Shown here one piece after another: positions 26,461-35,706 of a stretch of 64,000 nucleotides of DNA. How positions within the stretch are numbered: position 1 is the first letter of the stretch; each line of letters starts with the position of its first letter. Location of the stretch: NCBI RefSeq assembly GCF_001613065.1, contig NZ_BDBQ01000075.1, positions 25,878 to 89,877 on the forward strand, in the 5' to 3' direction. The notes beneath the pieces are model-generated. The model worked only from the letters and a program-made list of their open reading frames with translations. It made no database searches and was not told where the DNA came from. The DNA comes from Nocardia miyunensis NBRC 108239. Its GTDB lineage: Bacteria > Actinomycetota > Actinomycetes > Mycobacteriales > Mycobacteriaceae. Made by a program: the position numbers and the translations under genes.

Positions 26461-27975
26461 GTGTCGAACGCTGCGATGACTGAAAAGACCGATGTAGTCC
26501 TCATCGGTGCCGGCATCATGAGTGCCACGCTGGGCGCACTGCTTCGCCAGCTGCAGCCCGACTGGTCGATCACGATGTTCGAGCGCCTGGACGCCGCCGC
26601 CCCGGAGAGCAGTGACCCCTGGAACAACGCCGGTACCGGGCATTCCGCGTTGTGTGAGCTCAACTACACCCCGCGCACCGCCGACGGCGGCGTCGACGTG
26701 TCCAAGGCCGTCGACATCAACGAGCGGTTCCAGGTTTCGCGGCAGTTCTGGTCCTATGCGGTGGAGAACGGCGTTCTCGATACTCCGTCGGAGTTCATCA
26801 ACCCGATTCCGCACGTCAGCTTCACTCACGGCGCGGACGGCGCGGAGTACCTGCGCAAGCGGTACGAGGCGCTGGCCCGGCACCCGCTGTTCGAGGGGAT
26901 GGAGTTCATCGACTCGCCCGACGAGTTCGCCCGGCGGTTGCCGCTGATGGCCAAGGGCCGCGACTTCAGCGAGCCGGTCACGCTGAACTGGAGTGAGAAG
27001 GGCACCGATATCAACTTCGGGGCGCTCACCAAACAGCTGCTGGCCTATCTGGGCCGCTCGGGCGTCGACACCGCGTTCGGCACCGAGGTGCGCAACCTGT
27101 CCAAGCAGTCCGACGGTAGTTGGGATGTGAAGGTGCGCAACACGCGTACCGGCTCGACCCGCACGGTGAACGCGAAATTCGTCTTCGTCGGCGCCGGCGG
27201 TTACGCGCTGCCGCTGCTGCAGAAGGCGGGGATCCCCGAGATCGCGGGCTTCGCCGGATTCCCGGTCAGCGGGCAGTTCTTCCGGTGCATCAATCCGGAG
27301 CTGATCACTCAGCACGAGGCCAAGGTGTACGGCATGGCCGCGGTCGGTGCGCCGCCGATGTCGGTGCCGCACTTGGATACTCGTGTGATCGAGGGTAAGC
27401 GCGGACTGCTGTTCGGCCCCTACGCGGGCTGGACGCCGAAGTTCCTCAAGGACGGCAAGTACGGGGACCTGTTCAAGTCGATCCGCCCCGGCAATCTGAC
27501 CCCGATGCTCGGTGTCGGCGTCACCGAACTCGGCCTGGTGAAGTACCTGGTCAGCGAGCTGCTGAAGTCTCCAGCGGGCAAGGTGAACGCGATGGAGGAG
27601 TTCATTCCGCGCGCCGACGCGCGCGACTGGGAGCTGATCACCGCCGGTCAGCGCGTGCAGATCATCCGTCGCAAGGGCGTCGGGGGCGTGCTCGAACTCG
27701 GCACCGCGGTCATCAACGCCGCCGACGGTTCCATCGCGGGTTTGCTGGGCGCCTCGCCGGGCGCGTCCACCTGCGTCAGCGCCATGCTGGACGTGCTGCA
27801 GCGCTGCTTCCCGCGCGAGTACGCGGACTGGACGCCGCAACTCAAGGCCATGGTTCCCTCGCTGGGCGTCAAGCTGTCCGAGAATCAGGCTCTGTACCAC
27901 GAGGTGTGGGACTGGTCGAACAAGGCGCTCGGGTTGACCGCGAACACACCGAAGGCTGAACTCGCGCAGAGCTGA
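26461..27975 (+). CDS. mqo: Malate:quinone oxidoreductase
   Basis: A 504-residue FAD-dependent peripheral membrane enzyme that oxidises malate to oxaloacetate and reduces quinone. FAD motif VVLIGAGIMSATLGALL at residues about 12-28; NNAGTGHSALCELNYTP and LLGASPGASTCVSAMLDVL are typical of Mqo. GTG at 26461 follows AAGGAAG at a 12-base distance; an ATG at 26437 (no ribosome-binding site) and an ATG at 26476 are alternatives. Same neighbour order as Rv2852c. Confidence 0.95.
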   Translation: MSNAAMTEKTDVVLIGAGIMSATLGALLRQLQPDWSITMFERLDAAAPESSDPWNNAGTGHSALCELNYTPRTADGGVDVSKAVDINERFQVSRQFWSYAVENGVLDTPSEFINPIPHVSFTHGADGAEYLRKRYEALARHPLFEGMEFIDSPDEFARRLPLMAKGRDFSEPVTLNWSEKGTDINFGALTKQLLAYLGRSGVDTAFGTEVRNLSKQSDGSWDVKVRNTRTGSTRTVNAKFVFVGAGGYALPLLQKAGIPEIAGFAGFPVSGQFFRCINPELITQHEAKVYGMAAVGAPPMSVPHLDTRVIEGKRGLLFGPYAGWTPKFLKDGKYGDLFKSIRPGNLTPMLGVGVTELGLVKYLVSELLKSPAGKVNAMEEFIPRADARDWELITAGQRVQIIRRKGVGGVLELGTAVINAADGSIAGLLGASPGASTCVSAMLDVLQRCFPREYADWTPQLKAMVPSLGVKLSENQALYHEVWDWSNKALGLTANTPKAELAQS

Positions 27976-27996
27976 GCGATGTGATAGCAAGACGCG

Positions 27997-28446
27997 ATGA
28001 TGTCAACGGTTACTCTAAAACGGTCGTGGGCCGCGGATCTGGACACCGCGACCCTCTACAAGCTGTTGAAGCTTCGCGTCCAGGTTTTCGTCGTCGAGCA
28101 GAAATGCGCGTATCCAGAACTGGACGGGCTGGATCTGTTGCCGGAGACCCGGCACCTGTGGCTCGACGACGAGGGTGAGGCGATCAGCACGCTGCGCCTG
28201 AGCGAGGAGCACGAGAACGGGGTGAAATCGTTCCGCATCGGCCGTCTGTGTACCACGCCGTCGGCCCGCGGGCACGGTTACACCACGCGGCTGCTGCAGG
28301 CCGCGCTCGCCGAAACCGGTTCGGCCACAGTGCGACTCAATGCGCAGACCTACCTGATCGATATGTACACCAAGCACGGGTTCGTCACCGACGGCGCGGA
28401 GTACATCGAGGACGGTATCCCGCACATTCCGATGCGGCGCGGTTAG
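27997..28446 (+). CDS. GNAT-family acetyltransferase (ElaA/Rv2851c-like)
   Basis: A 149-residue single-domain GNAT of the ElaA type: LYKLLKLRVQVFVVEQKCAYPELDGLD at the N-terminus, LCTTPSARGHGYTTRLLQAAL as the acetyl-CoA loop and AQTYLIDMYTKHGFV at the end. Starts at a tandem ATGATG 21 bases after mqo, probably cotranscribed. Acceptor unknown. Confidence 0.9.
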   Translation: MMSTVTLKRSWAADLDTATLYKLLKLRVQVFVVEQKCAYPELDGLDLLPETRHLWLDDEGEAISTLRLSEEHENGVKSFRIGRLCTTPSARGHGYTTRLLQAALAETGSATVRLNAQTYLIDMYTKHGFVTDGAEYIEDGIPHIPMRRG

Positions 28447-28452
28447 CCTGCG

Positions 28453-28483
28453 GGTCCCGCAACTCGGAAGTGGTTGCGGGACC
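28453..28483. terminator. Strong terminator hairpin between convergent genes
   Basis: Perfect 11-pair stem GGTCCCGCAAC / GTTGCGGGACC with a 9-base loop, followed by GTCTGTTTCGGTTGTT. It lies between the GNAT stop and the EI24 stop and fits use in both directions. Confidence 0.85.
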
Positions 28484-28500
28484 GTCTGTTTCGGTTGTTC

Positions 28501-29250
28501 TCAGGTGCGGGGTTTCGTCGGCTCGTGGAGTGCCTCGCGGGTGAGCAGGGTCGCTCCGGCCACCGCGCCCGGCATCAGCACGATCGCGACGAACGGCACC
28601 AGAAATGCCGCGGCGAGCGGAATTCCGAAGCCCCACACCAGCATCCGGCGTGAGCGCAGCAACGTCAGCTGGTCGCGCAGGGCGATTCCGCGACGTTGCA
28701 TGGCCACGGTGGTGAGTTCCTGCACCAGGAAGAATCCGGTGACGCCGATGCCCACGACGGGAACCACCGTCTGCCCCACCACGGGCAGGAATCCGGCCGC
28801 GAACAGCACCACACCCCACACCACGGCCCGCAGCACCAGCGCGATGCCGTCTTTGATCATCCGCCAGGTGGACAAACCCGGTCCCGGCGGCGCGTCGCCC
28901 GGGGACAGGCTCCGGTCCACGTGCCCGGCGAGCGCCTCGTAGAACGGCTGCCCCAGTGCCAACGTCAGCGCGGTGAACGTGATCACCGCCAGGAACAGGC
29001 ACAGCACCAGCAGCAACACGTCCAGGAAGCCGCGCAGCACACCCTGCCACGGCGAGGCCCAGTGATCGGCGAACGGTGTCGCCCACGCGACGACATCACC
29101 CACGAACCACGCCACCGCGACGATCGCGGCCAGATACAACACCAGTGCGATGAGCCCCGGCACCAGCGCGTACCCGAACCGCCGCCGATGCGCCGCCACC
29201 CACCGCTGCCCCTGCAACAGATACCCGAACCCCGCAGCCAGATCCCGCAC
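28501..29250 (-). CDS. EI24 domain membrane protein (CysZ-like)
   Basis: A 249-residue integral membrane protein of the EI24/CysZ fold. Four to six hydrophobic segments: YALVPGLIALVLYLAAIV, VLLLVLCLFLAVITFTAL, VVWGVVLFAAGFLPVVG, IGVTGFFLVQEL and the last FGIPLAAAFLVPFVAIVL. GQPFYEALAGHVD and GDAPPG match family positions. CysZ proteins are linked to sulfate uptake, but actinobacterial members are uncharacterised. Divergent from the chelatase-like gene. Confidence 0.85.
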   Translation of the reverse strand: MRDLAAGFGYLLQGQRWVAAHRRRFGYALVPGLIALVLYLAAIVAVAWFVGDVVAWATPFADHWASPWQGVLRGFLDVLLLVLCLFLAVITFTALTLALGQPFYEALAGHVDRSLSPGDAPPGPGLSTWRMIKDGIALVLRAVVWGVVLFAAGFLPVVGQTVVPVVGIGVTGFFLVQELTTVAMQRRGIALRDQLTLLRSRRMLVWGFGIPLAAAFLVPFVAIVLMPGAVAGATLLTREALHEPTKPRT

Positions 29251-29531
29251 GCGCGCAGTCTATTCGCCCGCGATCGAAAACGACTGAGCGGCGAGGGTTT
29301 CCGTGGGCGGTCCGGATCGTCGCGGACCGGGGAGTCGAGCGCACCGCTTGCGAATCGCGGCCAGCTCATCGCGCACCGGGACGGCGCGCGCCGGTCCGGC
29401 TGCGCGGACCAAGCGTTCGCGGGGCGACCACGACAGCGTCGGTCTGCGCGGCTTGCGAAGAGTTGTGTGGGTGGGGCTGGTCACAGGAGGGCGGCGGCGA
29501 GGACGTCGTCGATGCGCAATACAGTTGGGGC

Positions 29532-31526
29532 GTGTCCGAGTCCGCAGTCGATGTCGCCGCGAGTTCCGTATCAGCATCCGGTGAGGCCGGGTTTCCGTTC
29601 TCGGCGGTGGTGGGGCAGGAGCAGTTGCAGTTGGCGCTGATTCTGTGTGCGGTGCATCCGGGGATCGGGGGCGTGCTGGTGCGCGGGGAGAAGGGGACCG
29701 CGAAGTCGACCGTGGTGCGGGCGCTGGCGCAGTTGTTGCCGCCGGTCGCCGATGAGCGGGGTGCCCAGCGGCCTGCGCGGCTGGTGGAGCTGCCGGTCGG
29801 GGCGACCGAGGATCGGGTGGTCGGGTCGCTGGATTTGCAGCGGGTGCTGCGAGACGGCGAACAGGCGTTCCGGCCGGGTCTGCTGGCGGCCGCGCATCAC
29901 GGCGTGCTCTACGTGGACGAGGTCAATCTGCTGCACGACCATCTGGTCGACGTGCTGCTCGACGCCGCGGCCATGGGACGGGTGCATATCGAGCGCGACG
30001 GGGTGTCGCATTCGCATCCGGCCCGGTTCGTGCTGGTCGGGACGATGAACCCGGAGGAGGGTGAGCTGCGTCCGCAGCTGCTGGACCGATTCGGGCTGAC
30101 CGTCGACGTGGCCGCCTCCCGCGATGTGGATGTGCGCATGGCCGTCGTGCGCCGTCGCCTGGACTACGAAGCGGATCCGAACGGATTCGCCGACCGGTAC
30201 GCCGAGGCCGATCGCGAGACCGCCGACCGGATTCTCATCGCCCGCGAACTGGTCGGGGAGGTGGAACTGGACGATGTGGAGTTGCGTCGCATCGCCGCGC
30301 TGTGCGCCAGCTTCGACGTGGACGGCATGCGCGCCGACCTGGTGGTCGCGCGTACCGCGACCGCGCATGCGGCGTGGCGCGGAAGTCGTTGTGTGACAGC
30401 CGATGACGTGCGTATCGCCGCGGAACTCGCACTGCCGCACCGGCGTCGGCGTGATCCGTTCGACGAGCCCGGCATCAGCGAGGAACAGCTGGAGGAGGCG
30501 ATGCGGCAGGCCGCCGAGGAGGCCGCCCGCGCCGAACAGAACTCCGACGAAACATTCGGTCCGACAGGCGAATCGGAGACCCCACCGGCCGATGAGCCCG
30601 ATTCGGAGCAGGGTGGCTCGGATAGCGACGGCGGGCGTCCCGACGACGATCCGGACGGCGGACCCGATACGCCCGGCGGTGGCGGCGCGCCGGAGGGCCG
30701 GGCGGGCGCTCCGCCGAATTCGGTTGCGCGCCCGCCTCGTTGGGAGGTGCAGGGCGTCGGCGAGGGCGCGCCGGGACGGCGTTCGCGCGCGAGCACCCGG
30801 CACGGCCGTGTCGTGCGTGCGGTACCCGATGCCACGGCCGGACTGCATCTGCTCGGCACGGTCTTCGCCGCCGCACCGTATCAACGCGCCCGCGGCCGGT
30901 TCGCGGGTCCGCTGACTCTCGAGCCGGACGACCTGCGCGGTGCGTATCGCGAAGGGCGCGAAGGCAATCTGGTGATCTTCGTGGTCGACACGTCGGGTTC
31001 GATGGCCGCCCGCGATCGACTCTCCGCGGTCACCGGCGCGATCGTGGCCCTGCTGCGCGACGCCTATCAGCGGCGCGACAAGGTCGCGGTGATCACCGTG
31101 CGCGGCAGCGAGGCCGAGCTGGTTCTGCCGCCGACCTCCTCGGTGGACATCGCGGTGCGTCGTCTGGCGGGTCTGCGCACCGGTGGTAAGACTCCGCTGG
31201 CCCGCGGCCTGGTCGAGGCGCGCGCGGTCGTGCAGCGCGAGCGGGTGCGCGACCCGCAGCGTCGCGCGATGGTCGTCCTGCTCACCGATGGCCGCGCCAA
31301 CGGCGGCACGGACCCGGTCCCACGCGCCCGCGCCGCCGCCCGCGTCCTGGCCCGCGACGGTGTCACCGGCGTCGTCGTCGACTGCGAACGCGGCATGATC
31401 CGCTTGGGCTTGGCCGCCGAACTGGCCCGCGACCTGCGCGCCACCTACATCCGCCTGGCCGAGATCACCGGCGACTCCGTGGCGGGCGTCGTGCGGTCGC
31501 AGGTGACCGGGATCCGCGCGGCGTAA
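29532..31526 (+). CDS. Magnesium-chelatase-like AAA/VWA fusion (Rv2850c-like)
   Basis: A 664-residue protein joining a ChlI-type AAA ATPase and a ChlD-type VWA domain. Walker A GEKGTAKS at residues 52-59, Walker B LYVDEVNLL, and the NPEEGELRPQLLDRFG arginine-finger region. An acidic, Pro/Gly-rich linker (about 340-415) follows, then a VWA domain with MIDAS motif DTSGS near residues 486-490. In cobalt or magnesium insertion such subunits power a large metal-binding subunit (CobN/ChlH), which is not in this window. Immediately upstream of the cobO/cobB group apart from a sirtuin gene, it is likely a cobaltochelatase motor; this is inference. The start (GTG 29532) is uncertain because no clear ribosome-binding site is seen. 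Confidence 0.85.
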   Translation: MSESAVDVAASSVSASGEAGFPFSAVVGQEQLQLALILCAVHPGIGGVLVRGEKGTAKSTVVRALAQLLPPVADERGAQRPARLVELPVGATEDRVVGSLDLQRVLRDGEQAFRPGLLAAAHHGVLYVDEVNLLHDHLVDVLLDAAAMGRVHIERDGVSHSHPARFVLVGTMNPEEGELRPQLLDRFGLTVDVAASRDVDVRMAVVRRRLDYEADPNGFADRYAEADRETADRILIARELVGEVELDDVELRRIAALCASFDVDGMRADLVVARTATAHAAWRGSRCVTADDVRIAAELALPHRRRRDPFDEPGISEEQLEEAMRQAAEEAARAEQNSDETFGPTGESETPPADEPDSEQGGSDSDGGRPDDDPDGGPDTPGGGGAPEGRAGAPPNSVARPPRWEVQGVGEGAPGRRSRASTRHGRVVRAVPDATAGLHLLGTVFAAAPYQRARGRFAGPLTLEPDDLRGAYREGREGNLVIFVVDTSGSMAARDRLSAVTGAIVALLRDAYQRRDKVAVITVRGSEAELVLPPTSSVDIAVRRLAGLRTGGKTPLARGLVEARAVVQRERVRDPQRRAMVVLLTDGRANGGTDPVPRARAAARVLARDGVTGVVVDCERGMIRLGLAAELARDLRATYIRLAEITGDSVAGVVRSQVTGIRAA

Positions 31527-31851
31527 GTTCTGCGGCGTGCGCGCTGGTCGGGTTCCGTTGAAGTGGCTCGATTAGCTTGGGCGGCAGTCGAACTCGTCGG
31601 CTTGCGCGTCACCTGAGCTCGTGCGGCTGAGATAACCGGTGAATCTGCGGCGGTGTCCGGCGTTGCGGGTCAGCGGGCATACCCGGGCGCGCAGTCCGAG
31701 CGCGTTTCGAATGCACTGGCTCCCAAGACGCGGATGCGTGCGGAGTTTGCCCTGTGGCTTCTGGTTCGGCTGCCGAGCCGACTCGAGAACTTGCGCCATC
31801 AGTTCGGCGTGGCCGCGGTCCTCGGTAGGCGGATTCGGCTCGCGTGTGTGG
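31527..31851. other. 325-base gap between convergent chelatase-like and sirtuin genes
   Basis: No gene, repeat or strong hairpin recognised. Short open frames on both strands lack start signals. Confidence 0.5.
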
Positions 31852-32700
31852 TTATCGCGCGGGGGTCGTGGTGAGTTGGTCGGCGAGGGCGGTGAGTAGT
31901 TCGGAGCAGCCTGCGGCGACGGTGAGGGCGGCGAGCGGGTCGCCGCGGGTGACGCCGCGGTTCACGATGACGACCGGGCGAGAGGTTTTGGCCGCGTGGC
32001 GCACGAAGCGCAGGCCCGACATGACGGTGAGGGAGGAGCCCGCGGTCAGGAGTACATCGGCGTCCTCGACCAGGTCGTATGCCTCGGCTACGCGGTCCTT
32101 CGGGACGTTCTCGCCGAAATAGACGATATCGGGTTTGAGCATTCCGCCGCAGTGTTCGCAGTCGACCATGCGGAAGTTCGCGGTGTCGGTGACCACGGCG
32201 TCGGCGTCGGGGGCGACCTCGATGCCGTCGGTGACCGATTCGGCGAAGCCGGGATTGGCGTCCTCGAGCCGGTCGGCCAGGCGCATGCGGGAGATCAGGG
32301 CCGAGCAGCTCAGGCAGCGCACGCGCGCATAGGTGCCGTGCAGGTCGATCACCCGGCGACTGCCCGCCTTGGTGTGCAGCAGATCCACGTTCTGGGTGAT
32401 CAGCCCGCTGACGACGCCCGCGCGTTCGAGCCGGGCCAGCGCACGGTGTCCCGGATTCGGCCGCGCGGCGTCCATCTGCCGCCAGCCGACATGGTTGCGT
32501 GCCCAATACCGTTGCCGGAACACCGGATCCCCGACGAACTGCTGATAGGTCATCGGATTGCGCGGCGGCGAACTCGGCCCCCGATAATCCGGAATCCCAC
32601 TGTCGGTGGACAATCCCGCCCCGGTCAGCACCGCCACCCGGCGGCCCGCGACGATGTCGAGCACCCGATCGACAGCGCTCACGGTCAGAAGTTCCGGCAT
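31852..32700 (-). CDS. Sir2-family NAD-dependent protein deacylase
   Basis: A 282-residue class II (SIRT4-like) sirtuin. GAGLSTDSGIPDYRGP binds NAD; QNVDLLH and the catalytic His in DLHGTYARVRC follow. Zn-binding pairs CLSC and CEHC and the GSSLTV and VNRG segments complete the fold. It would remove acyl groups from lysines using NAD. Start at 32700 (MPELLTVS) is chosen because upstream residues are low-complexity. Divergent from cobO; the spacer contains a G-rich tract. Confidence 0.92.
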   Translation of the reverse strand: MPELLTVSAVDRVLDIVAGRRVAVLTGAGLSTDSGIPDYRGPSSPPRNPMTYQQFVGDPVFRQRYWARNHVGWRQMDAARPNPGHRALARLERAGVVSGLITQNVDLLHTKAGSRRVIDLHGTYARVRCLSCSALISRMRLADRLEDANPGFAESVTDGIEVAPDADAVVTDTANFRMVDCEHCGGMLKPDIVYFGENVPKDRVAEAYDLVEDADVLLTAGSSLTVMSGLRFVRHAAKTSRPVVIVNRGVTRGDPLAALTVAAGCSELLTALADQLTTTPAR

Positions 32701-32785
32701 GAATCCAGCGTACGACCCGATATCGGACCTACCCGAGCACAGGGCGATGCCCACGGCACAGGCGGGAGCTGCTGCGGCGCAGGCC

Positions 32786-32812
32786 GGGGCGGGGGCCGGG
32801 GCGGGGACGGGG
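32786..32812 (+). promoter_or_regulatory. G-quadruplex-type tract in the sir2-cobO divergent promoter region
   Basis: Five runs of four or more G separated by 1-2 bases on the plus strand, about 50 bases before cobO. It meets the usual definition of a strong G4 motif and would lie in the 5' untranslated RNA or the non-template strand of cobO. Confidence 0.55.
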
Positions 32813-32859
32813 TGTGGCAACGTGGAGCAGCAGATTCATGTGCGGAAGGAGCGGTGTCG

Positions 32860-33474
32860 ATGCCCAGGGGTGTTCCCGAGACGGTGCCCGATGACGGGTT
32901 GACCACTCGGCAGCGGCGTAACCAGCCGGTTCTGGCGGTGCACACCGGGCCCGGCAAGGGGAAGTCGACCGCGGCGTTCGGGATGGCGTTGCGGGCCTGG
33001 AATCAGGGATTCGACATCGCGGTGTTCCAGTTCGTGAAGAGTGCGAAATGGAAGGTCGGGGAGGAGGCGGCGTTCCGCACTCTCGGGCGGTTGCACGAGG
33101 AGACCGGTGCCGGCGGCCCGGTCGAATGGCACAAGATGGGCGAGGGCTGGTCCTGGACCCGCAAACAGGGCACCGAGGAGGATCACGCCGCGGCCGCGCT
33201 GGCCGGTTGGCAGGAGATCGCCCGCCGCCTGGCCGCCGAGCAGCACCGGTTCTACGTGCTCGACGAATTCACCTACCCGCTGAAGTGGGGGTGGGTCGAT
33301 GTGGACGAGGTGGTCGAGACCCTGCGCACCCGTCCCGGCAATCAGCACGTGGTGATCACCGGACGCGATGCCCCGCGGGCGCTGATCGACGCCGCCGATC
33401 TGGTCACCGAGATGACGAAGACGAAACACCCGATGGATGCGGGCCGCAAGGGCCAGCGCGGCATCGAATGGTGA
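32860..33474 (+). CDS. cobO: Cob(I)yrinic acid a,c-diamide adenosyltransferase
   Basis: A 204-residue CobA/CobO-type corrinoid adenosyltransferase. P-loop HTGPGKGKSTAAFGMALRA at residues about 27-46; QFVKSAKWKVGE, EGWSWTRK and VLDEFTYPLKWGW are family signatures. It adenosylates cob(I)yrinic acid a,c-diamide using ATP. Start ATG 32860; a GTG at 32854 is closer to AAGGAGCG and equally possible. cobB starts within its stop codon. Equivalent to Rv2849c. Confidence 0.95.
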   Translation: MPRGVPETVPDDGLTTRQRRNQPVLAVHTGPGKGKSTAAFGMALRAWNQGFDIAVFQFVKSAKWKVGEEAAFRTLGRLHEETGAGGPVEWHKMGEGWSWTRKQGTEEDHAAAALAGWQEIARRLAAEQHRFYVLDEFTYPLKWGWVDVDEVVETLRTRPGNQHVVITGRDAPRALIDAADLVTEMTKTKHPMDAGRKGQRGIEW

Positions 33475-35093
33475 GCACACCCGCGGTGGTCGTCGCCGCA
33501 CCGGCCTCCGGAAGCGGGAAGACCACTCTCGCAACGGGTTTGATCGGCGCGCTGCGGCGTGCGGGGCATTCCGTCGCTCCCTTCAAGGTGGGCCCGGACT
33601 ATATCGATCCCGGGTATCACGGGCTGGCGGCCGGACGTCCGGGCCGGAATCTGGATCCGGTGCTGGTGGGCGCGGAGCGGGTGCCGCCGCTGTATCGGCA
33701 CGGGACGCGCGGATGCGATATCGCGGTCGTCGAGGGTGTGATGGGCCTGTTCGACGGTCGCATCGACGAAAATCAGGCGCAGTCGGTCGCGGAGGGATCC
33801 ACAGCGCAGGTCGCGGCATTGCTGGGCGCACCGGTCGTGCTGGTGGTGGACGCGCGCGGCCACAGCCAGAGTCTCGCGGCGCTGTTGCACGGATTCGCCA
33901 CCTACGACAGCGAAATCCGGCTCGGCGGCGTGATCCTCAACCGCGTCGGCAGCGAGCGGCACGAACAGGTGTTGCGCGCCGCTTGCGATCGGGTCGGTCT
34001 GCCGGTGCTGGGCGCGCTGCCGCGGATGGCCGAATTGGCTGTTCCCTCACGACATCTGGGGTTGATTCCCGCGGTGGAGCACGGTGGGGCGGCGCGGTCG
34101 GCGGTCGAGGCGATGACCGAACTCGTTGCCGCACACGTGGATCTGGCCGCGATCGCCCGGCTGGCCGAGGCGCGGGTGCCCGAGCCCAGCTGGGATCCGG
34201 TCGCCGAATTGCGCGGGTTGGCGGACGCTGCGCCGACTGTGCGGCGCTCGGATGCTGGTACGCGGCAGTCGCGAGTGTTGGTGGATGATGCGCGGACGCA
34301 GTCGGATACCGGTGTGCGGGAGTCGTGGGCGTGGGCGGATGGTGCGCCGATTGGGACTTACTCGGATACCGATACGCGGGAGTCGCGGGCGCGGGCGGAC
34401 AATGCGCGGCTTGCGGACGTCACTCATGTTCCCGGGCCGGAAACAACCGGAGGCTCGGACGGAGACGGTCCGGTGATCGCCATGGCCGGAGGTGCGGCGT
34501 TCACCTTCGGGTATGCCGAGCATCGTGAATTGCTGGCGGCGGCGGGCGCGCGGGTGGTGGTCTTCGATCCGCTGCGCGACGACTTGCCCACCGGAACAGC
34601 GGGTGTGGTTCTGCCGGGCGGGTTCCCGGAGGAGCACGCGGCGGAGCTGTCGGCGAACGATCGGCTGCTCGACGCGATGCGCGCCGCGGCCCGCGCCGGT
34701 ATGCCGGTGCACGCCGAATGCGCCGGACTGCTGTATCTGACCCGCAGCCTGGACGGGCACCGCATGGCCGGGGTGGTCGATGCGACAGCCGAATTCGGGC
34801 CCCGGCTGACGCTGGGCTATCGGGATGCGGTGGCGCTGAACGACTCTCCGCTCTGGCCGACCGGCCAACGGGTGCGCGGTCACGAATTCCATCGGACCCG
34901 ATTGGTTTCCACCGCGTCCGCCGATCCGGCCTGGGCCTGGCGCTCACCGAACGGCGACACCGTTCGCGAGGGTGCGGTGATCCATCGGGTGCACGCATCG
35001 TATCTACACACGCACCCCGCCGGAAATCCCGCGACGATCGCCGGATTCGTCGCTGCCGCAGCGGATTACGCGGCCCTTTGTGCTGATGTGTGA
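33471..35093 (+). CDS. cobB: Cobyrinic acid a,c-diamide synthase with repeat-bearing linker
   Basis: A 540-residue enzyme that amidates the a and c side chains of (hydrogeno)cobyrinate. N-terminal MinD-like ATPase: VVVAAPASGSGKTTLATGL, FKVGPDYIDPGYH and EGVMGLFDGR. C-terminal glutaminase domain with the nucleophile in HAECAGLLYLTR and a late His in SYLHTHPAGNP. GTG start overlaps the cobO stop by four bases. The linker between the domains (about residues 250-330) is expanded by about three 18-20-residue repeats at DNA positions 34248-34419, unlike usual family members of about 450-460 residues. Equivalent to Rv2848c. Confidence 0.95.
   Translation: MSTPAVVVAAPASGSGKTTLATGLIGALRRAGHSVAPFKVGPDYIDPGYHGLAAGRPGRNLDPVLVGAERVPPLYRHGTRGCDIAVVEGVMGLFDGRIDENQAQSVAEGSTAQVAALLGAPVVLVVDARGHSQSLAALLHGFATYDSEIRLGGVILNRVGSERHEQVLRAACDRVGLPVLGALPRMAELAVPSRHLGLIPAVEHGGAARSAVEAMTELVAAHVDLAAIARLAEARVPEPSWDPVAELRGLADAAPTVRRSDAGTRQSRVLVDDARTQSDTGVRESWAWADGAPIGTYSDTDTRESRARADNARLADVTHVPGPETTGGSDGDGPVIAMAGGAAFTFGYAEHRELLAAAGARVVVFDPLRDDLPTGTAGVVLPGGFPEEHAAELSANDRLLDAMRAAARAGMPVHAECAGLLYLTRSLDGHRMAGVVDATAEFGPRLTLGYRDAVALNDSPLWPTGQRVRGHEFHRTRLVSTASADPAWAWRSPNGDTVREGAVIHRVHASYLHTHPAGNPATIAGFVAAAADYAALCADV
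34248..34419 (+). repeat. In-frame tandem repeat (54, 60 and 57 bp) inside cobB
   Basis: Units begin TCGGATGCTGG, TCGGATACCGG and TCGGATACCGA at 34248, 34302 and 34362. They encode SDAGTRQSRVLVDDA, SDTGVRESWAWADGA and SDTDTRESRARADNA followed by variable ends; a partial copy precedes at about 34219. All unit lengths are multiples of three. The encoded part is polar and probably a disordered linker. Confidence 0.88.
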
Positions 35094-35478
35094 ATCACGT
35101 CCGGGCAGCGGCGAAATCGTCGTCGGCATTGGATGCCGCCCGGCGACTTCCGCTGCGGATATCCTGCACGCCGTGCGGGAAGTGCTGGGGGACAAGCAGG
35201 TCGGCTGCATAGCTACGATCGACCGCCGAGCGAGCGAATCGGGCCTGTCAGCCGCCGCAGCCGAACTAGGCGTTCCGGTCATGGCATTCACCGCCGACGA
35301 ACTGGCCGGGGTGCACGTCCCGCATCCCGCCGTACGAACGAGAGCCGCTGTGGCCACCGCCAGCGTCGCCGAGGCCGCCGCACTGCTCGCCTGCGACAAA
35401 TGCTGTGGCACAGGATATCTGGCGACACCGAAAACTGTTGTGGGTCCGGTGACGGTCGCGGTCGCCGGCTGCCGGTAG
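35086..35478 (+). CDS. CobE/CbiG C-terminal-domain protein
   Basis: A 130-residue protein with the CobE/GbiG-C fold pattern: VVGIGCRPATSAADILHAVREVL, then IATIDRRASESGLSAAAAELGVPVMAFTADELA and a C-terminal ...TVAVAGCR. In the aerobic cobalamin pathway CobE is a small accessory protein; in the anaerobic pathway the domain is part of CbiG. It overlaps the end of cobB, so it is cotranscribed. An in-frame GTG at 35080 is an alternative start. Conserved CDKCCGTGYLATPKT may be a substrate loop. Confidence 0.82.
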   Translation: MCESRPGSGEIVVGIGCRPATSAADILHAVREVLGDKQVGCIATIDRRASESGLSAAAAELGVPVMAFTADELAGVHVPHPAVRTRAAVATASVAEAAALLACDKCCGTGYLATPKTVVGPVTVAVAGCR

Positions 35479-35706
35479 GCCTCGCTGTCCGAGACCGGAT
35501 TCGGCTCCACGGAACGGTGCGGAGTTCAGCGACGACCGCGGGCGGCCGGGACTTGTTGCGCCAGAACGGTTCGGGGTTCGGTTGTGGTTGTGACCTGTCG
35601 ATAGCGGCCAGACGTCGAAGCCTGTGCTCAGCCGCGTGGGGAACCGTACGGGTTCGGCGAGATTTGTGACCGAGTCGTCGATAGCGGCCCGGCACCCGAG
35701 GCGGAT

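Noticed and set aside
28015..28425. Minus-strand frame opposite the GNAT gene
   Set aside because: Shadow of the GNAT gene; lacks start signal and family features.
22300..35500. Cobalamin riboswitch upstream of cobQ or cobO
   Set aside because: The leaders are short and no B12-box-like sequence or long conserved leader was recognised.
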